Source of the DNA: Chromatiaceae bacterium
Lineage (GTDB): Bacteria > Pseudomonadota > Gammaproteobacteria > Chromatiales > Chromatiaceae
Direction of reading: 5' to 3'
DNA length: 64,000 nucleotides
Assembly: GCA_024235175.1 (NCBI GenBank)
Contig: JACKMX010000007.1
Coordinates: forward strand, 180,223 to 244,222
Below, one piece after another: positions 18,479 through 28,697 of the stretch. Numbering within the stretch: the first letter of the stretch is position 1; every line of letters begins with the position of its first letter. The position numbers were made by a program, and so were the translations under genes. The notes below the pieces were generated by a model. The model was not told the DNA's origin. It saw nothing but the letters and a program-made list of their open reading frames with translations, and made no database searches.

Positions 18479-19057
18479 ATGGATCTAAACCAGCGAAAGC
18501 AGAAGGATAAAAGCACTGCAGCATCAGCTGTCGTCCGGGCGGCAATCCGGTCGCCGGATACACCGTCAATGTGCAACCTGCCGATACTCTGCCTGAAGCC
18601 GGGTTCGGCTAAAGTTATCCACAAAAAAGCCGTTCTTAGAGTGTCGCCGAAAGGTTTTTTTTCGAGAAGTATCATGAAGTCTCCCATCAATAAGATTCAG
18701 TCCTCAACCCAGGGTAAACCAGGCACGGATTCATACACTCCGGCTTCAGTTCCACGGTTTAACGGTCCTGCTTTTTCGTCAGCTCCACGCACGCAGGAGA
18801 AGTGGTGCGGGAATTCGCCGGTTTTAAACCGGGGAGTGGAATCCAGAGAATTCAACGAACTGCCCAATTCAGACTATCGTTCCGGTACCGGCATCAACCC
18901 GGCCGGATCTACAAGCACTGCAGACTACAGGCGGGCACTCAATGATGATGCAGACAATCGGAGAAGAGACTCGGGAGTTGAATCCACCGTATATACCAAC
19001 GTGACAGCGAAGTATCCGCTCCCAAAATTTAACGGCGTCAAAAAGGGAGGCGAATGA
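18479..19057 (+). CDS. Doubtful open reading frame of unknown nature
   Basis: 192 codons, rich in Ser, Pro, Asn and Arg, with no recognisable domain, signal peptide or ribosome binding site. Two weakly repeated segments occur (SVPRFNGPAF and PLPKFNGVKK; RGVESREFN and SGVESTVYT). The stretch 18335-19211 between the IS and galE otherwise holds nothing I can identify. It may be non-coding leader DNA of the glycan locus or a decayed region. Confidence 0.2.
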   Translation: MDLNQRKQKDKSTAASAVVRAAIRSPDTPSMCNLPILCLKPGSAKVIHKKAVLRVSPKGFFSRSIMKSPINKIQSSTQGKPGTDSYTPASVPRFNGPAFSSAPRTQEKWCGNSPVLNRGVESREFNELPNSDYRSGTGINPAGSTSTADYRRALNDDADNRRRDSGVESTVYTNVTAKYPLPKFNGVKKGGE

Positions 19058-19211
19058 GCAGGCCGGATACCGTTCTCGTCTCTGGCGGCAGTGGCTGTTC
19101 CGGAGGAGAGTGTTTCAGCACCGGCTATCACCCGTCGACCTGGCGAATGCAGGGATCCAGTACGAACCGAGAGTAGAACAGTACGCAACAAAATTGATTC
19201 TGAAATATTAC

Positions 19212-20237
19212 ATGCAAAAAACCAAAACAATCCTCTGCACTGGCGGCGCCGGCTACATCGGCAGCCACACCTGCGTGGAACTGCTGCAGCAAGGCCACGA
19301 CGTCGTCGTTATCGACAACCTCTGCAACAGCTCCGCCGATTCGTTGGAGCGGGTAAGAGAGATAGCCGGCAAAGATCTCCGTTTCCACCAGGCCGACATC
19401 CGCGACAGCGAGGCTCTGGACAGAATCTTCACCGAACACAACATAGAGACCGTGATCCACTTCGCCGGACTCAAGGCGGTGGGGGAGTCTACGGAGATCC
19501 CGCTGGACTACTACGAAAACAACGTCGCCGGCAGCGTCAACCTGTTCCAGGCGATGAAGCGTCACGAGGTAAAGAATATTGTTTTCAGCTCTTCCGCGAC
19601 CGTCTACGGCGATCCGCACAGCGTACCGATCAAAGAGGACTTTCCAACCTCGGCCACCAACCCGTATGGCCGCTCCAAGCTGATCATCGAAGAGATTCTG
19701 CAGGATCTGTATAAATCGGACAACGAGTGGAAGGTCGCGCTGCTGCGCTACTTCAACCCGGTCGGCGCGCACGAGAGCGGACTGATTGGCGAAAACCCGA
19801 AAGGCATCCCCAACAATCTGATGCCCTACATTACACAGGTGGCCGCCGGCAAACTGGAGTGCCTGAACGTATTCGGCAACGACTACCCGACCAAAGACGG
19901 CACTGGGGTTCGCGATTACATCCACGTTGTCGACCTGGCCAAAGGACACCTGGCGGCGATGCGCTATCTGGATGAGAAGGAGAGGGGAGAGCTTTTCATC
20001 GTCAACCTGGGCACCGGCATCGGCTACTCGGTGCTGGAGATGGTAAAGGCGTTTGAAAAGGCGTCAGGAGTGAAAGTGCCTTATAAGATAGTCGGCCGCC
20101 GGCCAGGGGATATCGCGGAGTGCTATGCGGATACAAGTTATGCGATGGAGACAATGGGGTGGCGGGCGGAGTTCGGCTTGGAGAGGATGTGTGGGGATGG
20201 TTGGGGGTGGGAGAACGTAAGACGGAAGCGTTCGTAG
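19212..20237 (+). CDS. galE: UDP-glucose 4-epimerase
   Basis: An extended short-chain dehydrogenase: NAD-binding GGAGYIGSH at the N-terminus, the Ser-Tyr-Lys catalytic set (SSSATVYG and NPYGRSK), and VRDYIHVVDLA as in GalE. The ATG at 19212 gives the family N-terminus; 34 further codons upstream in frame do not look like protein. It interconverts UDP-glucose and UDP-galactose (or the GlcNAc forms), supplying sugars to the adjacent glycan genes. The last eight residues (ENVRRKRS) differ from the usual GalE ending, a possible late frameshift without obvious effect on the core. Confidence 0.92.
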   Translation: MQKTKTILCTGGAGYIGSHTCVELLQQGHDVVVIDNLCNSSADSLERVREIAGKDLRFHQADIRDSEALDRIFTEHNIETVIHFAGLKAVGESTEIPLDYYENNVAGSVNLFQAMKRHEVKNIVFSSSATVYGDPHSVPIKEDFPTSATNPYGRSKLIIEEILQDLYKSDNEWKVALLRYFNPVGAHESGLIGENPKGIPNNLMPYITQVAAGKLECLNVFGNDYPTKDGTGVRDYIHVVDLAKGHLAAMRYLDEKERGELFIVNLGTGIGYSVLEMVKAFEKASGVKVPYKIVGRRPGDIAECYADTSYAMETMGWRAEFGLERMCGDGWGWENVRRKRS

Positions 20238-20289
20238 TTTCTGATGTACTTAAGGGGACGCTGAAGTAGATAAATAGACAAAGGGTTTA

Positions 20290-20733
20290 ATGAAAAAGAA
20301 AGCGAACAGTCAGAAGCCTACTACACAGAACACTTTTTTGTGTTCCGCTATCTATCTAATACTTAGCCTTTTACTTACAGTTTCCATTTTGTATGAGGCC
20401 ACAAGATCTCCCATAATATGGAATGAAACGATTCAACATTTGGATAAAATCGTTCACTTTCTGGTCTTTAGTCTTCTGACATTCCTAATTTATAAACTAG
20501 TCTATTTTTTTGGCATTAAAATTAACTGGTCACATTTGTTGACTGTCACAATAGTCGTGACCGGAATTGGCCTTGTGGATGAATTGATTCAATCTCTCAA
20601 TCCAGATCGTCTTCCAAGCTTCTTAGATCTATTGGCAGATTTTGCTGGGGTTCTTGCAGTGACTCTATTAATGTTTCGTAAAATTTACTCTACCAAAAAA
20701 AATTTCAGTTTCACAAGAATCGATAATGGATAA
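20290..20733 (+). CDS. VanZ-family membrane protein
   Basis: 147 residues with four hydrophobic helices and the two VanZ-family landmarks: HLDKIVHFLVFSLLTFL (about residues 50-68) and VDELIQSLNPDRLPSFLDLLADFAG (about 100-125). VanZ-like proteins are common in exopolysaccharide loci, but their biochemical role there is unknown. From here to about 30 kb the DNA is distinctly AT-richer than galE and the flanking genes. Confidence 0.82.
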   Translation: MKKKANSQKPTTQNTFLCSAIYLILSLLLTVSILYEATRSPIIWNETIQHLDKIVHFLVFSLLTFLIYKLVYFFGIKINWSHLLTVTIVVTGIGLVDELIQSLNPDRLPSFLDLLADFAGVLAVTLLMFRKIYSTKKNFSFTRIDNG

Positions 20734-20814
20734 GCAAAAAACTGTAAACCCTAAAAGCAGTGCAGGCTGACCATTTTTAACTCTGGTGCCAATGTCCTGG
20801 ACTTTATAAATAAT

Positions 20815-22158
20815 ATGAAGCCGAAAAATCTAGCACAGCGCCTGGTTTCCGGTGCAGTCTGGGCGCTTGTAGTAAAGGTTTTTGGAGTGTTGGGCAGCCT
20901 TGTGGTTAGTATTATTCTTGCCAGAAACTTGCCGCCCGAGGAAATGGGCGCGTACTTCCTTCTCGTAAGCATTGTTGCGTTTTCTGCAGCAGTCGCTCGC
21001 TTCGGATCAAAATATACAGTAGTCAGGTTGGTGGCGGAGTCTCTCGCAAAAGGCTTACCCGGACGTGCCGGGTCGAGTCTTAAGATAATTTTTGCGGTGG
21101 TAGCAATTGGCTCATTATTAATCAGCGGACTGTACTACATAGGTGTTGGGAGGTGGTTATCCCTCTATATATTTGAGCTACCGATATTAACCAGTGTTTT
21201 GGCGGTAACTGCATTGTGGATTTTTGTTTTATCTTTTCAAACTCCGGTGGCAGAAATATTCAGAGGATTACACAATATCCGTATGGCGGTCCTGTTGGAT
21301 GGAATACTCCCGAATGTTCTATTCGCCGTAATTCTGTGTTTACTATTAATTTTAGGGTACGTGATTGATTTCAATAAGGTAGTACAATTTTCTGTTGTCG
21401 TTTTAGCAGGAAGCTTATTGATCGGATCTATCTTTCTTATACCCCAAATAAATAAGTTCATGGGGGACGGCACTATCGATTTTAAAGAAGTGTTAAATAT
21501 TTCGTGGCCTTTGCTTGTATTGAACGTTTTTACAAATTTAATCGGCAGTTTCAATATATGGTTGGTCGCAGCTTTTTTGGTACCAGACGATATTGCATTG
21601 TGGGGGGTGGCTTCCAAACTTGTAACAATGGTGTTGTGGCCTTTGCTGCTGGTTGATACGACAATGCCTCCGGTGATCTCTACTTTATATGCAAAAGGTG
21701 AGCATGAAGCACTTCAGAATTCGTTACGTGGTATGGCTACCTTAGCAGGTATTCCAGCGTTATCAGTGCTTTTTGTGTTGACTGCTTTTGGAGATCAGGT
21801 GCTGGAAATAGTATATGGAGAGTATTATGCAAATGCCTATTTCATTCTTGTGATCCTCAGTTTCGGGCAAGTAGTAAATGTTTGGACAGGGTCTTGTAGC
21901 GATGTACTGGCTATGACTGGGCATCAAAAAATATTGATGGCTATTATATTGGCTACAGGTGCTTTCTCGATATTGATTGCTTATATAGGAATCAAATATT
22001 GGGCTATTGTGGGTATAGCAGTTGCAACGGCATTTGGTTGGATATTACAGAACATATTTTTGTGGTTGGCAGTAAGGAAATTGACAGGCCTATGGACGCA
22101 CGGAACATTTAACATCCACTTTATAAGAACTGCTTACCTGAAATTAAGGAACCGATAG
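20815..22158 (+). CDS. Oligosaccharide flippase (Wzx-like, MOP superfamily)
   Basis: 447 residues, about 12 to 14 hydrophobic helices throughout. The N-terminal segment (LAQRLVSGAVWALVVKVFGVLGSLVVSI) and pattern fit the polysaccharide biosynthesis/MATE-like flippase family. It would move lipid-linked repeat units across the inner membrane. The low GC content and position at the head of glycosyltransferase genes fit an acquired glycan cassette. A 238-base AT-rich gap without a gene follows (22159-22395). Confidence 0.88.
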   Translation: MKPKNLAQRLVSGAVWALVVKVFGVLGSLVVSIILARNLPPEEMGAYFLLVSIVAFSAAVARFGSKYTVVRLVAESLAKGLPGRAGSSLKIIFAVVAIGSLLISGLYYIGVGRWLSLYIFELPILTSVLAVTALWIFVLSFQTPVAEIFRGLHNIRMAVLLDGILPNVLFAVILCLLLILGYVIDFNKVVQFSVVVLAGSLLIGSIFLIPQINKFMGDGTIDFKEVLNISWPLLVLNVFTNLIGSFNIWLVAAFLVPDDIALWGVASKLVTMVLWPLLLVDTTMPPVISTLYAKGEHEALQNSLRGMATLAGIPALSVLFVLTAFGDQVLEIVYGEYYANAYFILVILSFGQVVNVWTGSCSDVLAMTGHQKILMAIILATGAFSILIAYIGIKYWAIVGIAVATAFGWILQNIFLWLAVRKLTGLWTHGTFNIHFIRTAYLKLRNR

Positions 22159-22395
22159 CTCAATACGATTTCAGAGCAGAACATTGAAGGTGGCGATATC
22201 GATGGAAGAAACATATGTCAACTTTGGAGATGGATAAAAAAGGCCTGGTTCCTAAAGTATTTCTGGAAAGTGATATAAGAAACCCACAATCAATAGAAGC
22301 CCTATCCTTGGCCCTTTTTATGACAATTTACAACCTCCAAATTTTGTAATTGTGTCTACATCAATAATCATATTATAAGTTTCTCTTTACGAAAA

Positions 22396-23616
22396 ATGGC
22401 TATAGTGGAAAAAAAAGAAACTATTCAACCAAGTGCCCGCAAACTGCTTTCCGGTGTTCGATTTATTTTAGTTGAAGGATGTGACTTTTTGACTACCCCA
22501 CCTGGGGGACAATTAAACTTTGCGAAGCAGTTGATAAAGGTCTATAAGAACAGAATCGGATTAGTCGGTTATACGCAACATCAAGAAGAAATAGGTCGAT
22601 GGACAATTAAGAGTTTTGATGATTTCGACGCCCCTTTTTTTGGGATTAGATTGAATCCAGATTCTCTCGCAAGACCAACTATCCCTTTGCGTTTGAGTAA
22701 TTTGCTTTGGCTTAAGAGGTTTAAGCAGAAAATTCTGATGGATCAGAAATTCAACTACTTCGTCCAAGCCCCAGAAATACTTTTTGAAGTCTCAACCTGG
22801 CCAAAATATAGCATCTGCTTTCGATTTCCGGGGGTTGAAAACCCGCTCCTGGGTTCGCGATATGCGTATGCAAAGTATTTTGCAAATACGTTTGATAAAT
22901 ATTTAGCTAAAAGTTTGGATGCAGTGGATTGTATCTTGACTTCGGCTAACAGTGAGTCTGTTTATCATGCTGCTTGTCGTATTCATCGTCCCGAGTTGGT
23001 TTCCCGAGCCCAATTCTTCCCAACTCGAGTAGATACTGCATTATTTTTTCCACGCGACAAGCAATCTGCGAGAGCGGAGCTTGGCTTGCCATCCAATCTT
23101 ACGATTTTTGTGTTTTCTGGCCGTCTTAATCATGTAAAAGGCTGGAGGTTTGTACTTGAGAGTTTTTCACGGTTTCGTGATCTTTACAAAGATTGCATGT
23201 TGGTGATCGCCGGTGATGGAGAAGATAGAAATGAGATGCTATCTGAAATAGAGAAGCTCGACTTATCGAAAGATACTCAAATGTTGGGTAATGTCACACA
23301 GGAAAGGTTAGGTGTAATTTTGAGTGCAGCGGACGCTTTATTGGTAGGCTCGCTTCGAGAGGGGTGGCCGACAGCCACCGTGGAGGCTCTAGCCTGTGGA
23401 ACCCCTGTAGTCTCGACACTCGTATCGGGCTCTGCCGAAATTATCAAGGAGGGTGTGTGCGGTATCGTTGTTGATTCAAGAGATCCAAAACAGTTTGTTT
23501 CAGCAATGAGGAGAGTGCTGCAGTTACCTAATCAGGAACTACGGGCAAACAGCGTCTCTTCATATACAACAAATACCCTCGAATCTGATCTAGGTAAAGC
23601 TTGGGAAGCATGGTAG
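22396..23616 (+). CDS. Glycosyltransferase, GT4/GT-B family
   Basis: 406 residues. The C-terminal half has the Glycos_transf_1 pattern: FVFSGRLNHVKGWRFVLESF, VIAGDGEDR, and SLREGWPTATVEALACGTPVV (the EX7E-type donor-binding motif), followed by GSAEIIKEGVCGIVVD. The N-terminal acceptor domain is less conserved (GGQLNFAKQL). It transfers a sugar from a nucleotide donor to a growing lipid-linked glycan in the cytoplasm; donor and linkage are unknown. Confidence 0.88.
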   Translation: MAIVEKKETIQPSARKLLSGVRFILVEGCDFLTTPPGGQLNFAKQLIKVYKNRIGLVGYTQHQEEIGRWTIKSFDDFDAPFFGIRLNPDSLARPTIPLRLSNLLWLKRFKQKILMDQKFNYFVQAPEILFEVSTWPKYSICFRFPGVENPLLGSRYAYAKYFANTFDKYLAKSLDAVDCILTSANSESVYHAACRIHRPELVSRAQFFPTRVDTALFFPRDKQSARAELGLPSNLTIFVFSGRLNHVKGWRFVLESFSRFRDLYKDCMLVIAGDGEDRNEMLSEIEKLDLSKDTQMLGNVTQERLGVILSAADALLVGSLREGWPTATVEALACGTPVVSTLVSGSAEIIKEGVCGIVVDSRDPKQFVSAMRRVLQLPNQELRANSVSSYTTNTLESDLGKAWEAW

Positions 23617-23711
23617 ACGAGTATTACTTATATCTTGCTCCGAGAAAATATTACACTTACTGAATCGTTGCAAAGGACCTAATCTGGTTAAATAGGAAAC
23701 AGGATGTACGT

Positions 23712-25070
23712 ATGGCTTTGACAGCTTCACTTAGCCCAACGATGTTGGCAACGATTCTTTTCGTTGCGATGGCCGTTATCGTATTTTCGTTACGAAACCC
23801 TCTGTTCCTGCTGGCTGCGCATATCTTGTCACGAGGTGTACTTGATAGCATGCCGGTAGCCACCTACCAACATTGGTGGTTCGGCCTTTCATATATGCAA
23901 TTCTACTCAGCTGCTTTCATTCCCGTCGCATTTGGAATCGCTTGGTTTAACGGCCATCGATTTCGCGATAAGGAGAATATGCCCTATATAGTTTTGATAA
24001 CTGCAAGTTTATTAACAACAGTCCTGCAACAAAGTTGGAGCGGGTTTTTCGAAGTTGGTTTTAAGTGGCTATATCTTTGGGCGCTAGTCGGTCTCGTAAT
24101 GGCCTGTATGCAGAAGAACAGTGAGAAGAGAGTATTGCTTATCCTCTGGCTGGCACTGCTTTATCCAATGGGAAACCAACTCTATTGGGCGATTTTCGGG
24201 TCACCATTGATCGAGTCAGGTCAGGTTAGTTACCAAGGTACCTATTTTCATAATAGCGACCTGGGCTTTCTGATTTTTGCTAGCTTGTCTATCTCATTTT
24301 TACTGCTGACACGCATTCGCGGAGTTCACTGGAAGGTTCTTATCATCGCCGTATTGGTCTATGCGCATATTGGCCTCTATATAAACAATTATCGAACTAT
24401 CCTGGTTGCATTAGGTGTTTTTTGGATATTGAGAATAATTATTCTCTACAGTCAGGAGAAGGCTATTGGTAAAGTTGGTGTGCTCTCCGGTGGATTAGCA
24501 TTGATAACCCTTGTGATTGCTGCTACTGGGGCGGAACTGGGTGAAAGGCTCGCAGATATATGGGTTTTTCTTTCAGATCCGGGTGAATACCTTGATTTCT
24601 CTGGTAAGCAACACCAGAGGGTTGGCCTGCTTTCCGGCCGGATCGATATTATCAACGCCTACCTTTACCAATATGTTAAGTCATCATTTGAAGTCTGGAT
24701 ACTTGGAATAGGACCGGAAGTAGGCAGTAGTATCGTGGGCACCTACGCACACAATGAGTTTATCTCAGCTTTGGTAGAAGGAGGAGTGGTCGGGTTAATG
24801 GCATTATTCTATTTCATAGTCCGGTCCTCCGCTCTGTTCCTAAAAGAAACACGTCTGAAAGGAAGTGCTAGCTGGATCGGATTGGCAACCTTTATCGCTT
24901 TGGCGGTAAGCGCGCTTGGCACTATGCCATTTCGAAACATGAGGGCAATGATGTTGTTGGGTATTATTATTGGCTGGGCGGCATGGCACACTCAACAGTC
25001 CTCGAAAAAGGCTAAGGGAGGATCACCAAAAACGAAACCCATGGATGATCAGAAAACAGTCAATCAGTAA
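23712..25070 (+). CDS. O-antigen polymerase/ligase-like membrane protein (Wzy-like)
   Basis: 452 residues with about 10 to 12 predicted membrane helices and a large extracytoplasmic loop (about residues 265-340) containing LDFSGKQHQRVGLLSGR and later GIGPEVGSSIVGTYAHNEF. The RxxL/AHNxF-like pattern is typical of the O-antigen ligase/polymerase (Wzy_C) group. It probably polymerises repeat units at the outer face of the inner membrane. Its place between the flippase, glycosyltransferases and a beta-helix protein supports this. Confidence 0.8.
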   Translation: MALTASLSPTMLATILFVAMAVIVFSLRNPLFLLAAHILSRGVLDSMPVATYQHWWFGLSYMQFYSAAFIPVAFGIAWFNGHRFRDKENMPYIVLITASLLTTVLQQSWSGFFEVGFKWLYLWALVGLVMACMQKNSEKRVLLILWLALLYPMGNQLYWAIFGSPLIESGQVSYQGTYFHNSDLGFLIFASLSISFLLLTRIRGVHWKVLIIAVLVYAHIGLYINNYRTILVALGVFWILRIIILYSQEKAIGKVGVLSGGLALITLVIAATGAELGERLADIWVFLSDPGEYLDFSGKQHQRVGLLSGRIDIINAYLYQYVKSSFEVWILGIGPEVGSSIVGTYAHNEFISALVEGGVVGLMALFYFIVRSSALFLKETRLKGSASWIGLATFIALAVSALGTMPFRNMRAMMLLGIIIGWAAWHTQQSSKKAKGGSPKTKPMDDQKTVNQ

Positions 25071-25127
25071 ATCCAACCAAGGTTAGTATCTTAAGGTGAA
25101 TGGCAAAGAAACCCTGAATCACTGAGT

Positions 25128-26585
25128 ATGAGCAGACAAGCACAACTCTACGCGGTGGTATTCTTCTTTTTACAAATAACATTATTGTTTTCTGTATCAC
25201 CAACAGCGAAATCAGAAATCTCAACCGCTGTTAGTTCTGTATTTACAGGTATGCAACATGGAGAGTACACGGAAGAATACAGAATGGATTGGAGTAGGCT
25301 CCCTTTGGGAAATGTAAAGGGAAAAACGGATTTTCGGGATACTGAATTTATCGATGTAGTCGGCGAGTACGCAAGGCGCAGTTATATAAACAAAAAAATC
25401 GTGGAGATAAAAGATGTTGCATATCGAGTAAAGTGGAACAGTCCTTCCAGGAAGTACTCAACATCTGTTATCCACATTCGCGGTGCCGACAGAGTTGTAA
25501 TAGAGAATGTTGCCATTATTTCGCTGGATGCCGATTACCGAACTTATTCGAGTATTTTTATCGAAGATTCCCGGGAAGTTATTATAAAAAATGTCTACAT
25601 AGCAGGCGCTGCGGCCGGATACCAGATACGCGTTGAGGGCAGCGAGAATGTTCTGATCGACGGAGCGGAGATAACCGGGTACAACTATTCTGGAAAGGGT
25701 GTCCGTGCTGGAGGTGGAATCTGGATAAATAACGGTCCAACATATAGTCCAAATCCAAAAGAGCCAAAATGGGCGGTAGTACAAAACTGCTATTTGCACG
25801 ATTATCTCGATGCAGACAATTTCAGAAATCATGACGCTATCAATGTCCAGACTCCCCAAAATGGTCTCATATTCAATTGTTTTATCGAAAATTGGGGAAA
25901 GGATGGCCAAATTGGCGATGGTGCGATCGATATAAGCTATCGCAACAAGGATCGTAAAAACGGTAGATTTCGAATAGAAAGAAATGTAATTCGCAATTGC
26001 TTTGTAACAAAAACTCCAGGAGAAGGGGCAGAGTCCAATACTGTTGTCTGGGCTAATAACCTATACATCGACACGGAAATCGGCGATTACCACTCTGGGT
26101 GGATGAACAGCCATATCCATAATTCCTATATGTTTACCAAGCCGGAACATAAGCGGTTGTATAAGCTATGGGGCGTTGGAGATGAAGGACGGATCGTGTT
26201 CCAAAATAACATGGTTGCGGCAGCCAGTCCGCTTTGGGCTGTTTTTTGGGAAAACAGTTCTGGAGTCGAAGATAACTATGGACTGATTCAATCTGATCAC
26301 AATACATTTTTTATGGAGCAACCTTATTTTTGGCTGGGTGGAAAGAGGAAAAAGATTAAACAACTGAATCAGTGGCGGAGCCACAATAAAGACATAAACA
26401 GTGCCCTCATATCCGGAAGAATGTGCAATCTGGATCAAGAATCCATGCAAATTGATACAAATTGTCTACTGCGTGGTTCAGGTTCTCCAGTCTATCTCGA
26501 CGGCTCACAACAAGTGATGCAGGTAAACAAGGATTTTTGGGGCCGAACACGTACAGAAGCACCGACCCCTGGTGCGTTTGAATAG
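25128..26585 (+). CDS. Secreted right-handed parallel beta-helix protein
   Basis: 485 residues with a signal peptide (about 1-29) and then repeated beta-helix rungs rich in V-I-I-x-N-V and N-C-x-I patterns (VVIENVAIIS, VIIKNVYIAG, VLIDGAEITG, and later NCYLHDYLDADN). This is the pectate-lyase/polysaccharide-lyase type fold. In a capsule or EPS locus such proteins often cut or modify the polymer in the periplasm. No catalytic residues can be named with confidence. It directly follows the Wzy-like gene by 57 bases. Confidence 0.75.
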   Translation: MSRQAQLYAVVFFFLQITLLFSVSPTAKSEISTAVSSVFTGMQHGEYTEEYRMDWSRLPLGNVKGKTDFRDTEFIDVVGEYARRSYINKKIVEIKDVAYRVKWNSPSRKYSTSVIHIRGADRVVIENVAIISLDADYRTYSSIFIEDSREVIIKNVYIAGAAAGYQIRVEGSENVLIDGAEITGYNYSGKGVRAGGGIWINNGPTYSPNPKEPKWAVVQNCYLHDYLDADNFRNHDAINVQTPQNGLIFNCFIENWGKDGQIGDGAIDISYRNKDRKNGRFRIERNVIRNCFVTKTPGEGAESNTVVWANNLYIDTEIGDYHSGWMNSHIHNSYMFTKPEHKRLYKLWGVGDEGRIVFQNNMVAAASPLWAVFWENSSGVEDNYGLIQSDHNTFFMEQPYFWLGGKRKKIKQLNQWRSHNKDINSALISGRMCNLDQESMQIDTNCLLRGSGSPVYLDGSQQVMQVNKDFWGRTRTEAPTPGAFE

Positions 26586-26718
26586 TATTGCTAGGCCAGC
26601 AGCAACTGAAGTGTTAATCAGAAGTACCAATAGATAAATCAGCGGGGGAGCTATAGTTCGTTGGTATAATTGCCTGTCACTGATTCAGTCTTCGCTTTAA
26701 TTACATTGGAAGATAATT

Positions 26719-27498
26719 ATGGTTAAGTGCAAGTGGTGTGGAGCATCGGTAAAGCTAGGTCCGGGACCAGATGTCAAGCCCGAGTGGGAAAGGTGGAACT
26801 GCCGGGGGTGTGGATCCTTCGGATATACCACTGAACCGAGTAGTGAGGATCTGAAACAGATATACGAGCAGGCATGGAAGGAGTCCGGAGAATCTGGTGA
26901 ATTTGCCGCCGGCTCGACCAACATACAGATCGCAAATTCCCTTCTGGATGCCGTCAAGTGGTCTAAACGAAGTGGAAGATGTCTCGATTATGGAGGTGGT
27001 AATGGAGAGTTTGCCAACGCACTGGCACAAAAAGGATGTAGCGCACTTACCGTATATGAACCGTATGGGCAAGATCCAGGCATACCGAATGTAAAATGGA
27101 TATCCTCGTTTGAAGCGCTCGCAAAAGAGCGTTTTGAGTGGGTTTTTATGATCGAAGTTATCGAGCATGTTTTGGACCCAAAGGCTGTGCTAGCAAAAAT
27201 AAGACAATTTCTGCTTCCTGGTGGAAGACTAATAATTACCACACCAAATGCTAAAGGATGGCGGGCGAGGAGAGAATGTTTTGATTGGCGAGAAGTACAA
27301 AACCCAACACACATAAACCTTTTTTCAGCGCCGATACTCAAGGATTGTCTACTCGGAGCCGGGTATTCAAGTGCAGAACGGATTTTTCGGCCTGTTGCCT
27401 ACGGTAAAACCGGAGTTCGGGCGTTGGCTTTATCTTTGACGCAGTTTGTCGGGATAGACGGTGGTTTGAGATTTGTTGCGATAAACGACAAGCCATGA
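26719..27498 (+). CDS. Class I SAM-dependent methyltransferase with N-terminal zinc ribbon
   Basis: 259 residues. The N-terminal four-cysteine ribbon (CKWCG ... CRGCG) precedes a Rossmann methyltransferase: motif I CLDYGGGNGEFANAL, then WVFMIEVIEHVLDPKAVLAKI, LLPGGRLIITTPN. This arrangement is common in sugar or lipid-linked glycan methyltransferases of EPS loci. Its last bases overlap the start of the next glycosyltransferase (27495), so the two are co-translated. The substrate is unknown. Confidence 0.85.
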   Translation: MVKCKWCGASVKLGPGPDVKPEWERWNCRGCGSFGYTTEPSSEDLKQIYEQAWKESGESGEFAAGSTNIQIANSLLDAVKWSKRSGRCLDYGGGNGEFANALAQKGCSALTVYEPYGQDPGIPNVKWISSFEALAKERFEWVFMIEVIEHVLDPKAVLAKIRQFLLPGGRLIITTPNAKGWRARRECFDWREVQNPTHINLFSAPILKDCLLGAGYSSAERIFRPVAYGKTGVRALALSLTQFVGIDGGLRFVAINDKP

Positions 27499-28670
27499 AG
27501 GTCTTGACGGTTCACGTTGCATATAGACAACATGGAGGAGAGGACAAGGTTTTTTTGCAGGAAAATGAGCTGTTGCGTAACGAAGGTATCGACGTTCAAC
27601 CGCTCTTGCTAAGCAATATGAGCATCCAGGATGACGGATTGGGTGCGAAGTTGGCAATCGGGATCGGAACCACCTGGTCGCTCAAAGGCTATCAACAGAC
27701 TAGAGAAGTTATTGCGGGATTCAGACCGGATCTGGTTCATTTTCATAATACCTTTCCACAGCTCTCCCCCTCAGCCTATTACGCCTGCCGAAATGCAGGA
27801 GTGCCTGTTGTGCAGACGTTACACAATTATCGCCTGTTGTGCGCAGCGGCAACATTTTTACGCGATGGGCGCGTATGCGAAGATTGCGTTCCCATGCGAT
27901 TTTACAATTCAGTGAAGTACCGTTGCTACCGGAACTCCAGCCTGGCATCTCTTGCGATAGCAGGAATGCAATACGTGCACCACACTGTTGGAACCTACCG
28001 GCATACTGTTGATCGATACATCGCCCTTACTCAATTTGCCAAAAAGAAGTTCGTTGAGGGCGGGCTTCCCGAGTCGCGCATAACAGTTAAGTCGAACACT
28101 CTGCAGGAGACCCCCGAACCGGGTAAGGGTGGATTCGAAGTGCTTTTCGTTGGTCGATTGTCTCCTGAGAAGGGTATAGATGTACTCCTGCGGGCCTGGC
28201 GCGAACATGGGCTGCAGTACCCACTTAGAATCGTCGGTGACGGACCACTGAGGAACACAGTGGAACAGGCAGTCAGGGATAATGCGTATATTCGCTACAC
28301 CGGTGCACTGGCCCCCGATAAGTGTCTGCAGGTGATTGCAAAATCGGCTGTCATGGTGTTGCCGTCTCTCTGGTATGAGGGTTTTCCAATGACTGTTTTG
28401 GAAAGTTATGCGGTCGGTACTCCCGTGGTAGCTTCCAAGATCGGCAGTTTGTCAGAGCTGGTACGGGAGGGGGAAACTGGCTGGACATTCCCGGCGGGCG
28501 ACTCCTTTTCACTCGCTGAATCACTCACAGCTGCACTCGAAAATCCTCAGAGACTTAAGACTATGCGTGGTCGTTGTCGGGAGGAGTTTATGAGCCGGTA
28601 TGCACCTGAGCGGAATGTTTCGGAACTGCTATATATTTATCAGGATGTTATCGAGAGCCGAAGAAATTGA
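27495..28670 (+). CDS. Glycosyltransferase, GT4 family
   Basis: 391 residues. It starts MKVLTVHVAYRQHGGEDKVF, the Gly-rich acceptor-side start of GT4 enzymes, and has the donor half FVGRLSPEKGIDVLLRAW, IVGDGPLRNTVE, and SLWYEGFPMTVLESYAVGTPVVAS (EX7E motif). It overlaps the methyltransferase gene by four bases. It converges on the GT2 gene at 28698, which reads the other way. Confidence 0.9.
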   Translation: MKVLTVHVAYRQHGGEDKVFLQENELLRNEGIDVQPLLLSNMSIQDDGLGAKLAIGIGTTWSLKGYQQTREVIAGFRPDLVHFHNTFPQLSPSAYYACRNAGVPVVQTLHNYRLLCAAATFLRDGRVCEDCVPMRFYNSVKYRCYRNSSLASLAIAGMQYVHHTVGTYRHTVDRYIALTQFAKKKFVEGGLPESRITVKSNTLQETPEPGKGGFEVLFVGRLSPEKGIDVLLRAWREHGLQYPLRIVGDGPLRNTVEQAVRDNAYIRYTGALAPDKCLQVIAKSAVMVLPSLWYEGFPMTVLESYAVGTPVVASKIGSLSELVREGETGWTFPAGDSFSLAESLTAALENPQRLKTMRGRCREEFMSRYAPERNVSELLYIYQDVIESRRN

Positions 28671-28697
28671 AGTAATGATTCAGGCGCATCAGTACTA

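Noticed and set aside
22159..22395. Possible small gene in the AT-rich gap after the flippase
   Set aside because: Only very short frames (about 11 codons) without family resemblance.
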